In this document: positions 23,701-33,503 of the stretch, piece by piece
Position numbering within the stretch: the stretch's first letter is position 1
How the letters are laid out: each line of letters begins with the position of its first letter
Assembly (NCBI GenBank): GCA_022376515.1
Contig: WTXI01000004.1
Span: 744,001-808,000 of the forward strand
Length of the DNA: 64,000 nt
Origin: Lactifluus volemus
Taxonomy: Eukaryota; Basidiomycota; Agaricomycetes; Russulales; Russulaceae
Reading direction: 5' to 3'
The notes under the pieces: generated by a model
The model's input: only the letters and a program-made list of their open reading frames with translations
Databases searched by the model: none
Told to the model about the DNA's origin: nothing
Program-made: the position numbers and the translations under genes

Positions 23701-23768
23701 CTTAAGTGTCGACTGTAACCAGCGGGTGAGAACTGGCGGTTGCAGCCAATACATGTGATATGTGGCAT
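20680..23768 (-). pseudogene. Plavaka-family transposase, one in-frame stop
   Basis: Exon 1 (23768-23459) starts MPHITCIGCNRQFSPAGYSRHL, the C2H2-like zinc finger at the N-terminus of Plavaka proteins. Later exons give FKCKTLSLYGQEFSLHYRD, then ASLEKQCPGATVIPLILSSD and TAYPVYLTIGN, the core block CPKCLVPPDQLE, and YNTEQSERLHIDFAKDAYRA, all diagnostic. The last exon (to 20680) has FAYVEWFSPF and RSVHLLPQFGP. Small GT-AG introns lie near 23458, 23100, 22800 and 21109. A TGA at 22604-22602 replaces the expected Arg codon in the LKDIR-R region, a C-to-T change that truncates the enzyme before its core. Predicted role when intact: cut-and-paste transposition through the CATCAGG ends. Confidence 0.88.
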
Positions 23769-24058
23769 CAGGGAGCTTTATAGAGGTTAAACGATGGTGA
23801 ATATACAAGATGAGACAAAAGTAGCGGTGATAGCACGATGCGACAAGAACAGAAGCCCGTGTTACAGCGCTGTGTAATAAATGCAGGTGGGATCGTAATG
23901 CTAAGGATCTGTTAAATGAGTCCAAATTTTTTTCTTATAAAAACGGCATACGCACCTTACTACAGAACATCACTCACCCCCAAGTCGCTCCTTCTATCTC
24001 TCATAAAAAAACTGTCCAGTCCATTTTTTTCTCCACCAACACATCACAATTCTTAAAC
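23769..24058. promoter_or_regulatory. Shared divergent promoter inside the transposon
   Basis: The 290 bp between the start codons of the transposase (minus) and the DUF6532 gene (plus) are AT-rich, with pyrimidine tracts just before the plus-strand ATG at 24059. I infer co-regulation of the two genes from the layout only. Confidence 0.5.
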
Positions 24059-24192
24059 ATGGCCCCAAGGACTCGTCGCTCAGCAAATCGACCCGCGGTT
24101 ACCAACCCCAGCTTGCCGATGACTCGCTCCGACTTGGCCACCCCTGTTCCCAATAATGCTCAGACATCTCGGATCTCTGGACGGAAGGTACG

Positions 24193-24797
24193 TGTTAAGG
24201 TTCCAAGTGGGACCTTTGTATGAAGTGTACGATCGTTCGTGAAGTCAAGAACTAGACTTGCAAGACGTGCAAGTCAAGATCAAAGGTTCGATAAAGATGA
24301 GACTTAGTAAACGACTAAGTCAAGAGCGTTTCAGAGGTCAAGGGCTTTGGGCTTAGGGATAAGACCAAAGTGTCAAGAAGTCGAAGAGCGTGATGTCAAG
24401 AGGGTTCTCTCAGGTCTGATGCTTCTAGGCAAGCAAGGTTCTAATAGATAGAAGACTTGGATTGCGAAACAAAACTGAGACTTAAGGTCTCTAGGGCAGA
24501 AAGTACAGGGTTTATATAGAAAGAAACGAGGCTATGTACACAGCCGTAGGGGCTGTGACCTTCGTACAGCTTTCAGGGTTTGAAACATGTTTCAGGAATC
24601 AGCAAGTCATCCTGTGCATGTGGCTGTTGCTTGAGGCTGTACGGTGCTGTGCAAAGCTGTATCGTGAGAGAAATAAGTAAGCGATCTGAAACAAAGCGAT
24701 CGGCAGTCCATTCACATAAGCAAAGGAGTCAGCAGAAATGAGTCATCAGTCCGAAAATGTATAGTATGAGTTAGCAAACACGTGTCAGTCCATAACA
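24193..24797 (+). mobile_element. Solo LTR, 605 bp
   Basis: Starts TGTTAAGG and ends CCATAACA, giving the canonical TG...CA ends with a short TGTTA/TAACA inverted repeat. It is flanked by the 5-bp direct repeat GTACG at 24188-24192 and 24798-24802. No internal retrotransposon coding sequence is present, so this is a solo LTR left by recombination. It is inserted next to the end of exon 1 of the DUF6532 gene; without it the sequence reads GGAAG-GTACG-GCTCACC, compatible with an intron donor or open exon. Confidence 0.82.
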
Positions 24798-26125
24798 GTA
24801 CGGCTCACCTTACCCACCTCCAATGCAACTCGAGCCCAGCAGAGTTCCGGCACTAATGTGACTGCTGGTAAGAAACTCCACATCAACATAACGTGCGAGG
24901 GCGACATACTGATCTTGCCAATAGGGACAAAGCGTCGGGCAGGCCTTTTTGAAAACAGAACAACAGAAGCGCCTATAGGGGGGGCGTCAACGGGTAAGCT
25001 AACGCTCCGAGTCTATGTATTAATATGCTTTGAAAACTTACTGTTTGTGGGAAGAATCTGACACTCAACAAGAGGACGTCGCTACCAGGCCATCTACACC
25101 TAGCCACGACACAACTGGTGGTTGGGGAACATCAATTACGTGCAGTAGGTCATCCAAAAGGGCGAGGGTTCAAGGTAAGCCAACATTAATGCGGAGGTCA
25201 ACATGTGGCACTTACAATCCCAAAAAGGACCTGCCCATGTCAAGCCACCGTCCTTGGAAATAGATAACCACCAGATGTGGCCGACCACAGTGATTCCAGA
25301 CCTTGAAGAAGGAGCTGCGAGTCAGAGCCAAGTGCAGATGAGCGGCAGCGGAGCCCGACCCCTTAGGCGCAGTAAGTTGAAAAAAAACCATACAAACAAA
25401 GCAAAGCAACGCTTACACATCGTGTCAGCCGAAACCTTTGTTGTTGAGGACCCAAATGACACCTCCTCTGATGGTGACATTGTTGAGGAGGCCCATGGTG
25501 ACTCGGACTATGAGATGGTGGATGCTGAAGAGGAACCATCAGGGGTTTCGGAGGCAATGGCACTTGAGGTAAGCGCTGCTCCAAACACCATGAGTAGTGG
25601 CTCACAATACGGTTACAGACCCCTTTGTGGCAAGACTCCGAGCATTCAGAGGAAGTTCCAGATAATAATCATGGTATTGACCATATTGTAGCATCTGTAA
25701 GTGCTCATAATGACCACCAAATCGCCACTAACCTGTTTTTTTCACTTAGGACCATACAAACTCCACCTCGACTCCTATTGACGATGCCACTACATCCATC
25801 AGCGACGCCACCCCACAACCACTTTTTTCCAATGTGAGTCCTGCATCTGAGTCTGACATTTTGTTGACACGCCAGCCACTGCAGTGGTCAAGGGATTCCG
25901 ATCTCATACTAACTACGGCGGGAAAGGTCAAACTTACTCATCAAACTGTGATTGTTCGTAGTGTCATATCGGACTCATTTCGTGTTCTCCTTGGGGACAT
26001 GCTATTCAATAATGCATATCCTGACGCTTTTGAGACCCTCAATCTTTTACAGAATGCTGTACTGACCGCAGCGCGAGGAATCCCAGCTGCCAAGGAAGTC
26101 CATGCCCGGCTTCTCCTTGACCCTG

Positions 26126-27717
26126 CATCAGGAAAACATCATATTTGCTTAATGTGCTTAAAGTGTGATTAGTGTGCTTAATTTCGTCATTAAGCAGGTT
26201 AAGCAAGCATTAAGAAGAATTAAGCACAAGTTAAGCAACCCTTGATTAAGCACAGTAAGCGCACCCCTGTGCTGAATTAAGCACATTTGCTGAATTAAGC
26301 GCATTCTGCTTAATTAAGCTAATTAAGCAAGATCTAAGTAACATTAAGCATCTTTCACATTTTTAACTAATTTGAAATTTTCATCACAATTTGAAATTTT
26401 CAATCACACAATTTTATAGGCATCAAAATTATATATTGGAGTAAAACTACAACATGAATATCTAAGACTAGTAATCTACAGGCCTTGGTGCAACAGCACT
26501 GGGGGGGTGGGACTGCAGGGCCACGAGGAGGCGGCGGCGGAGGCGGAGGCGCGGGAGGCACAGGAGGAGGTGCGGGAGCGCGGGAGGTGCGGGAAGCGCG
26601 GGAGGCGCGGGAGGAGGCGAGGGACAAAGGAAGAGGCACGGGGCGCGGGAAGCCCAGGAAATGCCGCGGGAGGGGCAGGAGAAGCCGCGGGAGGCACGGG
26701 ACGCACGGGAGGTGCGGGGACGGCGGAGGGGACAGCGGAGGAGACGGAAGTGCGCAGGAGGCGCAGGAGGGGGGTGCAGGCAAGGACAGGAGGAGGCAGA
26801 GGCAGAGGTGGAGGCGAACGAAAAAAAAAAACGGTCAGGAAGCGTTGGGGCGAGGTAGCGTACAACATACCGAGGAGGTGGTGCAGAAGGCGCGGCGCAG
26901 ACAGCGTGCGCCGTGGACCCCTCGCAGCCCAGTGGTTCCAGGAGGATGCGATGGAGGCGAGGGCATGGACGCGGCGCAGGCGCAGGAGGCAGAGGATAAC
27001 GTGGTGGAGGCAGAGGCAGAGGCAGAGGCAGAGGCAGAGGAGGGAGGAAGTAACAGTGAGACGCGTTTGCGCAGGGGAAGTCAAAAAAAAAGAGGGGGGG
27101 GGAATGCGGTGGCAAGGAGAACGCGGGGACGCTGAGACATGTGGCGGCGCAAAGCGGCAAGTGGTGGCGACAGAGGCCACGAAGACGGCGGTAGAAGGAG
27201 AATATTGAGACTTGTGGCGGCGCCAGACAGCGAGCCCGCCGTGGTGGCAACAGCGGAGGGCCGAACACAGAGACGACGGCAATAGAGGGGACAGAGGGGA
27301 AGCACGAAAACGATGGACGAAAATCAACATCGTGCAAATAAGAACAAGCAAAAGATGCACGTGGTCGGTGCACGGGAACGACTTAGTGAAATTTTCATGA
27401 CTTTGCATATTTTTTGGACTTTAATTAAATTACATAAATTACTTCCATTTGCTTAGCATGATTAAAAGCCTCTTAAAATTCTCTTAGTTTGCTTAAACTA
27501 CTTGTTTGCTTAGTGTGATTAAAGTTTGCTTAATTTTCATTATTGGTCATAATAAAACTTGCTTAGTTGTGCTGAGTGTGGATTAATGTGATTAATGTGC
27601 TTAACGTGCTTAAGCCAAAAAAAAGAAAATTTTTATTAAGCAGAAGGCAGTAATTAAGACCATTAAGCAAAGTAAGCACCATTAATTAGCATAAGCAAAT
27701 ATGATGTTTTCCTGATG
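26126..27717. mobile_element. Nested non-autonomous transposon with CATCAGG ends
   Basis: Perfect 25-bp terminal inverted repeats (26126-26150 and 27693-27717) start CATCAGGAAAACATCATATT; the first 11 bases equal those of the big element. TG flanks both sides (2-bp duplication). Subterminal zones of about 250 and 300 bp are dense in TTAAGC/GCTTAA units. The core (26480-27330) is GC- and purine-rich low complexity, including GGCAGA hexamer repeats at 27005-27036, with no credible protein. It interrupts the DUF6532 domain; precise removal of the element and one TG restores the frame. Likely mobilised in trans by the same or a sister transposase. Confidence 0.87.
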
Positions 27718-28559
27718 TGGATACTTGGCCAAAATAGTTCCACTGGTACGTCATATTGTCAAATCTTCAGCTGGTGGAGTGGCCGCTATCTAATATGACA
27801 ATATTACTAGCCACGTGCGCGCATCTCCTTGTTTCGCAGGGATGTTAAGACCCACTGTGACAGGGCAGTGGAGGCGCTGTTTGGCTCTGGCATGATGACA
27901 CCGGAAGAAATTGCACATTCAGCTTCGCACCAGCTCCTCAACTATAACTACATCTTCCCACAAGTAAGTATTGAGTATTTATGGCTACATCAACGATTCT
28001 AAGTTTTAACACCCAGGGCAACAGTCTAGCAGGGGCTGTAATGCGGACGCGTCCCTACCGCAACCCAGCCATCATTAGAATAATTCGTGATATGTATTTT
28101 GTGGGAGGTAATGGATCCTTTGCTAGCCGCCACGCTTCTCGTTTTGCTTCCCTCGAGGACACCAACGGTTTGACTCAGCTTCAAGTCCCGAAGGCTATGG
28201 TTGCCTTTGTGGCAACAGCGGTACGTTTTGAATTGATATGTCCAACACCTCTGATGGGCATTTCCAGTACTATGCCGCATTGTCCGATTGGCGCGGTGGC
28301 AACTCGAGGCCCGTCGATTTCACAACCAACACCTACCATGATGTTTATCTTGGTCACATCGGCACGATGGAGCACATAGAAAGTACACGCCTGCAAAGCT
28401 TTCAAAAGATGATGGCGGACATATATGAGCGCGCCAAGTAAGTCAGTCACTTTTGATTATTTTCTATGTTCAACATGGTCCAATAGCGCTATAGTAACCA
28501 TGGAGCCCACATACAACATCGCAGCGATCAATCTTGAGGAACTGGATGTGTAACAGACC

Positions 28560-29126
28560 CAACTCGAAATAAGCAGACGGTGAGTGTGCCTTATATTAAT
28601 GGACTGTACCTACTCAGTGCGGAGTGTGCAGATATACCCTGAAGATGTTCTGCGCTCTACACACATATACCCCTTCACTATCCTGGAAGAACATCCCAAG
28701 TGCTTTGCCTTTGTGTCCAAGATGTTCGTGCACTCTTTTGGTTGGTTTCGGTTTCAGACGCGTAGTCGGTTTCGGTTTCGGACAGTATACTTACATAATA
28801 CTTATGTTGGTAATGGACTTAGGCTCACTTAGCTGAGTTAGCGCTTTTAGTCGCTCGTTTTCAATCACTCGTTTTCAATAAATTAGCAAGGTTTTAGTAA
28901 TAATTTGAACCCAGTGTGATGACACTTTAGTGTGAATAAGTGCTAAATATTTCTAACTTTTAGGTGATAAGAGCAGGGTAAATTAGTGCTAGTTATCTCT
29001 ACAGTTTAGAAGCGACACAAATTAGCCATCTTAGCCCGATTAACAGTAATTAGCAATAAAATTATCGGGGGGATAAATAAAATTGATAATGGGCGCTTAT
29101 TCGCTAATTATTCATAATTATCTCTA
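28560..29126. repeat. Right subterminal region with GCTAA/TTAGC array
   Basis: From about 28830 to the right terminal repeat there are many short TTAGC, GCTAA, TTAGT and TAATTAGC units in both orientations, such as around 28885, 28990, 29035, 29095 and 29125. Similar units follow the left terminal repeat (18195-18560). This organisation is typical of transposase-binding subterminal repeats in CACTA-like elements. No gene. Confidence 0.65.
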
Positions 29127-29152
29127 ATTAGCAAGTGAGGTTTTTCCTGATG
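29127..29152 (-). repeat. Right terminal inverted repeat of composite transposon
   Basis: Exact 26-bp reverse complement of 18178-18203, followed by TTGTGACAC; the TT matches the left flank. Confidence 0.9.
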
Positions 29153-29909
29153 TTGTGACACTTCGCAAAGAAGAATGTAGAACATTATAAAAGATTAAGG
29201 TCCGACTCATTCCTGAGTATTTATTGAGTGAACTGGGATAAGGAGAAAATGGAAATGAATGCATTAGCTGAGCACCAGAGCCAGAAAAGTTGGGAGCCTG
29301 AATGGACAGCATGAATAACTTTCTGCCTGGTTTTGAGTAGAAAATTTGGTCTAGGCTTTACAGACACCTCAGCGGGGAGTAGTGGCAAGCCAGAGTTGGG
29401 GGAAAGGCTACGAGGATACCTAACCCCTGGAAGAGGATTCACTTGCGGAATGAAAGCATGAAGATAAACGGCTAACATGACAGGGAATATAGTTGATTAC
29501 GGTCTAGAGAAATCCGAGGTTTGCCCTGGCGGCCCGAGGTCCCCAGGAATTGCTCGGAATCGGTCCGCCGGTCCGGAATCGGCCGTGCCACGCAGTAGTC
29601 GCATAATCGCACTTTTTTAACTTTTAACTTCTGACTGTCATATTGTACCCTGAGCAGCTCTCGCGCCGATACCCTATAAAACTGTGCAGAGTAAGTTTCG
29701 TTCGTCCTTGGTACAGGAAGGTTACCTCTAACTTATGATTTCCGGTTCAGAATTTGCATTTGTAGACTCAAGGCACCAGGGTCAGCTCCAAGGTACATTC
29801 CAGCGCCACCGCAACGCAAAACGATTTGAGGTTCTCCTGATGGAGGTTTGCGTGAGGCCTGCCAATCTTAATCGTTAACCACATTCTCGTCAACAATAAC
29901 CTCCCTGAC
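29153..29909. other. Intergenic region between transposon and F-box gene
   Basis: No gene recognised. A GC-rich CCG/CGG tract lies around 29520-29590 and the promoter of the next F-box gene is presumably within the last few hundred bases. Confidence 0.4.
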
Positions 29910-31459
29910 ATGACCCATTCGTCCGCCGCCGTTTGTCTCCCAATCATTGGAAGACTCCGCCTACATCCTCTCAGTCGTGTTTCCCTCCATCGAAGGTATG
30001 CTGCTCTTGCTCTACTTAGCGGACTTTGAATGATAATCCCTCTATCAACAGATCACATACATCAATCCACATGCTTGACGACGACGCTCTTCTCAATGTA
30101 TTTTATCTCTATGGGCTGGACGTCTGGGACGAAGAGAACGACGAAGACTTCTCTGTGGGGAAATTCCATTGGAAGGGCGCACACTGGTGGTACAAGCTCG
30201 CCCACGTTTGCAGAAGATGGCGAAACGTAATACTTGCGTCACCTATCCACGTGGGCGTCCACCTTCTTTGCACTCATGGTACGCCTGTAGCAAGGATGCT
30301 GGCACATTCACCCCCTCTACCAATCATCATTTATTACATGGGCAATGTTGGCAAGTCGGCAGCCGACGACGAAGAAGATATACTTCTCGCACTCAAACAC
30401 CGTGATCGCGTGCGTCGTATTGGACTCAGTGTGCCAGCCCCAAATTTGCGAAAGCTCGTGGGGGCCATTGACAATGAATTCCCATTATTGGAACGTCTCT
30501 TCATCTCGCACCGGACTATACCTACCACGATTTTGAAACTCCCCGAATCGTTTCACGCTCCCCACCTACGTCACCTCGTCTTGTCGCGTGTTACCCTTCA
30601 AATGGGCTCTCCGCTACTCACGACCGCAGTGCGCCTCGTCACTCTCAAGCTCGCATGTATTCCACCGTCCACGTACTTCAACCCAGATTATTTGCTCGCA
30701 AGACTTTCGCTCATGCCCCAGTTGGAGATACTAGCTGTCGATTGCCACATCGATGACCCCAACCGTGGTGCCGAAGAGCAACTGCTAGCCACCCCGATGA
30801 CGACGCACGTCACTCTTCCTCGCCTCCGTTTGTTTGCCCTTCTCGGTGAAAGCACCTACTTGGAGGGCCTTCTTGCTCGGATCAGTACCCCGGCCCTCGA
30901 GCAGCTCCGAATAGAATCCTTCACTCCATCAACCCTCCCTCAATTGTCTCGGTTCATGAAGAAACTCCGATTCGATGCCGTTCGGCTCAAATTCCTGAGG
31001 GACGTTTATCAAATCGTCTTGGCCGACGATTCCCGCGGGGAAAACTGGACTGACCCCTTCCGTATGAGAAACAGGTGCGGTCACCTCGATTTGCAGGTAG
31101 CGTCCGCGGAGCAAATTTTCAAACAGCTTTGGCCATTGCTGTCTGTGGTGATGCAACTCACACTCGACTATGAGGTGCTTAGTCCATGGTTCGATTGGCG
31201 CGAAGAGGTCGACCGCGCGCTCTGGCGCGAGCTGCTTAGGCCATTTAGCAAAGTGAAGACGCTTTACGTGGAAGATGGGCTCCTCCAAGGTGGGGAGCTC
31301 CTTCGTTCACTGCAACCGGATAACGGAGAAATTCTATTGCCGGAGTTGAAAGAGCTCGTGTCTCGGAACGGAGTAGGTTACCCTGACGACGAAGTCATCT
31401 CATTCTTCAATGCTCGCCAAATTGCGGGATACCCGGTAACCCTGGTTTATGAGCCATGA
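29910..31459 (+). CDS. F-box-like/LRR-like protein, two exons, 497 aa
   Basis: Proposed model: exon 1 29910-29995 (MTHSSAAVCLPIIGRLRLH), a 56-nt GTATGC...ACAG intron, exon 2 30052-31459, joined in frame to give RRSHTSIHMLDDDALLNVFYLYG. The alternative is an unspliced 477-aa form from the ATG at 30026 inside that intron. The F-box region includes HWWYKLAHVCRRWRNVIL and LLCTHGTPVARMLAHSPPLP; LRR-like segments follow and the C-terminus reads LLPELKELVSRNG then FFNARQIAGYPVTLV. The CCTCCCTGAC-ATG start context is shared with the 1.1-kb paralogue. It lies 0.75 kb from the right end of the composite transposon. Likely a substrate receptor by family; substrate unknown. Confidence 0.83.
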
Positions 31460-32384
31460 ACTCCCCGTTGGTCATGACTTTGTTGGGCTGCAGCACCCTG
31501 AAGCCACGTAGCCGGCGACACAGTAACTGGGGATGCGAAATACCCTTATCCAACTATTTATTTCTCAACTGCACCCATCCCCGTGTCGATCTCATCTCAT
31601 TCTGTCTCATTCATGATCACGACCAACCCAATCGTTGCAGAGATTGTGTCACTATACGGCTTACAGGGACGCATGCCCGTTTCAGGACTTTCTTTATTCC
31701 TTTTTATGTGCGTGCAAGTACCTCTCCCTCTTTACGATACTTGTCATTGGACTCGTGTCATATAGTGTATTGCTTACTGTACTTATGTGCTCATATATCA
31801 TACCCTCGTATTCTTTATGGAAACCATGTCCTGGTTCGGACCACCCTCTAAATTTGTTTCTGTCCCTTCGATTGTTCGCTCTACTTGCTATACCCATCGT
31901 TGTGTGTAGTATACCTGTCTCGTGTACGACCTTTCCAAGTTCTTTCCTTTTAAAAGGATCACGTTCGTGTCCTCTTGCAGTAATTGCCTGAGTTGAATTT
32001 TCGTCGCTATCGCCAGCGGCCGCTACTATATGAGGCGACTAAAATACGGCCGGGTCGAAGCAGCCAAACGTCCTATTTGATCGGAACCACCAACTACGGG
32101 AATGGAACTCGCATACAATACACGTGCGCCGTGTACGACAATACAAAGGGAGAAGAAGAAATTGGGGGGAGGGGAGCCTTAATCCCCTAAGGGTCTCCCG
32201 TAAGTGCGAGCTATCTACAGCCTGCAGTACTAATGAGTAACGTACTGTCGTCATCGGTCTCTGATTGAGAGAATTTACAGCCTTGTCAGAGAGGCTGGGT
32301 ATCCACGCCGAGAGTTGATTTTTAAATGACCTTCAGTGAGCAATCGGAGCCTGAGCCGAAGAATGAATACAAATCAAAAATTTC
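31460..32384. other. Intergenic region
   Basis: No supported gene. The sequence just before 32385 carries the left copy of a 14-bp target duplication (32371-32384). Confidence 0.4.
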
Positions 32385-32676
32385 CTCCCCAATACCTCTT
32401 CTCCACCGAAGATGGGGGACGACGAATCGCGCAATTCCTCTTTCTCACTCAACAGGGCCTCCGCCCTCTCCCCCCCAGACCTGATCCCCCTTGAATGATT
32501 CCGGCCCCGGCCGCGCTCTCCTTTTCTCTCCTTCCTCTTCTTATCCCACACCTTCTGTCGTGTCTTTCTTACCAGTTTCCTTACTTGTATCCTTTGATCG
32601 ATATCTTGTACAGAGTAACTTAGTCTTGTCGCAATACACGCGGGGACTCTAAACCCCAATTCAAAAAAAAAAAAAA
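32385..32676 (+). mobile_element. Poly(A)-tailed retroposed fragment, about 290 bp
   Basis: The segment ends in CCCCAATTC followed by a run of 14 A (32663-32676) and is flanked by a perfect 14-bp direct repeat, AAATCAAAAATTTC, at 32371-32384 and 32674-32687 (the last A residues are shared with the tail). This is the signature of LINE-mediated insertion. The body is pyrimidine-rich and shows no obvious tRNA-type A/B boxes, so it may be a severely truncated LINE 3' UTR or a retrocopied mRNA end rather than a classic SINE. Like the LINE at 3.4 kb, it ends ATTC before the tail. Confidence 0.7.
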
Positions 32677-32687
32677 TCAAAAATTTC

Positions 32688-33503
32688 GTCAAGAATTTTG
32701 TTGTATTGCACCTGTCGCTTATCTCTCCGTATACGCCCGAGTCCGTGTAACTGACCTGATCATTCTGCCAATACTACGTTGCATTCTGCTTCCCACTGTT
32801 GAAATATATTACGCTACTTGTAACCTCCAGTATCTGCAAGCAAGGTGGCCGACGACGACACAGACGTCGGCATTTCCCTAGAGACAAATGCAGGTGAATC
32901 CTCGCCGTAGTCGCGCAACCAAACACACGTGAGTAATGCTAAACGTTTGAAATCACGCATGAAGGGCATGTGATTAATGGCCGATGGGTGTTTCGGAACG
33001 TTGCATGCTCAGACGATAAGTATGTTCTCCGGACGATGCCAGATCCAGCGCTTGCTGTGGCTTATGGTGAACGTTTCGCAGCTCTGTTGTCTGCGGAAGT
33101 CCATGGAATCGCAAGAGAGCAACTTACGCGTTTTCAGCTTAGAGGAACAGAAACAATTCGTAAAGAGTCCGCCGAGGCAAAAACACAAAAGCGGATGCAA
33201 GAAGGTGAGTGAAGCATGTGATTAAGCAGCCGATCAATCTCCGTTTTGTCGGCTTCGTTTGCGGAGATGCTGAACGTGATCAGATGGGCGGGTGGGAGAG
33301 CACGCGAAGAACTGGGTAGAAAGCGAGGTTGTCACTGACAGTTGTGACTGGTGAGCACGCTGCCAACAGTGCCAAGGCCGGGGACAGCCTGAGCGTGAAT
33401 GAAGCAAGTTGTGGGAGCTGTCGCGTCAGTTGACAAGGCCGGCCCGGCGGCTGACGGTGACCAGTCAGGTGACTCCGAGTCGGTGCATGACTCGAGTCCC
33501 GAC
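32688..33503. other. Intergenic region upstream of F-box gene
   Basis: A short plus-strand frame (about 32970-33212) encodes a charged segment with ALAVAYGERFAALLSAEV; I do not recognise it and cannot support it as a gene. The F-box promoter presumably lies in 33250-33503. Confidence 0.35.

Larger units (their letters stand above)
24059..28553 (+). pseudogene. DUF6532 protein gene, interrupted by two insertions
   Basis: Starts MAPRTRRSANRPAV and has several small introns. Disordered acidic exons (25060-25172, about 25212-25565, 25620-25696, 25750 on) precede the DUF6532 domain: VKLTHQTVIVRSVISDSFR, ETLNLLQNAVLTAARGIPAAKEV, YLAKIVPLVRHIV (27719-27765), DVKTHCDRAVEALFGSG, AVMRTRPYRNPAIIRIIRDMYF, and YLGHIGTMEHIES then FQKMMADIYERA. 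The final exon ends EELDV with stop at 28551-28553. DUF6532 is widespread in basidiomycetes with no known function. A 605-bp solo LTR lies in the first intron or exon, and a 1592-bp element sits in the middle of the domain; removing the latter restores the frame as DPGYLAKI. The gene is therefore recently inactivated unless the insert is spliced out. Confidence 0.8.
18178..29152. mobile_element. Composite Plavaka-type DNA transposon, about 11 kb
   Basis: The element is bounded by perfect 26-bp terminal inverted repeats (18178-18203 and 29127-29152, outer end CATCAGGAAAAACC) and flanked by TT on both sides, a 2-bp duplication as expected for CACTA-related elements. Subterminal zones on both sides are rich in GCTAA/TTAGC units, probable transposase-binding sites. 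Cargo: a Plavaka transposase gene (minus), a divergent DUF6532 gene (plus), and a captured block with SYF1 and coiled-coil fragments between direct repeats. Two nested insertions are present: a solo LTR and a non-autonomous element. The transposase has an in-frame stop, so this copy is probably no longer autonomous. The Plavaka family is known; the full structure described here is read from the sequence. Confidence 0.88.

Noticed and set aside
26468..27408. Three long overlapping frames of 216-310 codons in the core of the nested element
   Set aside because: Open on both strands in several frames because of low-complexity purine-rich DNA; proline- or glycine-only content; not a credible protein.
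32970..33212. 80-codon charged frame
   Set aside because: No motif, no conserved context; a second overlapping frame is equally long.
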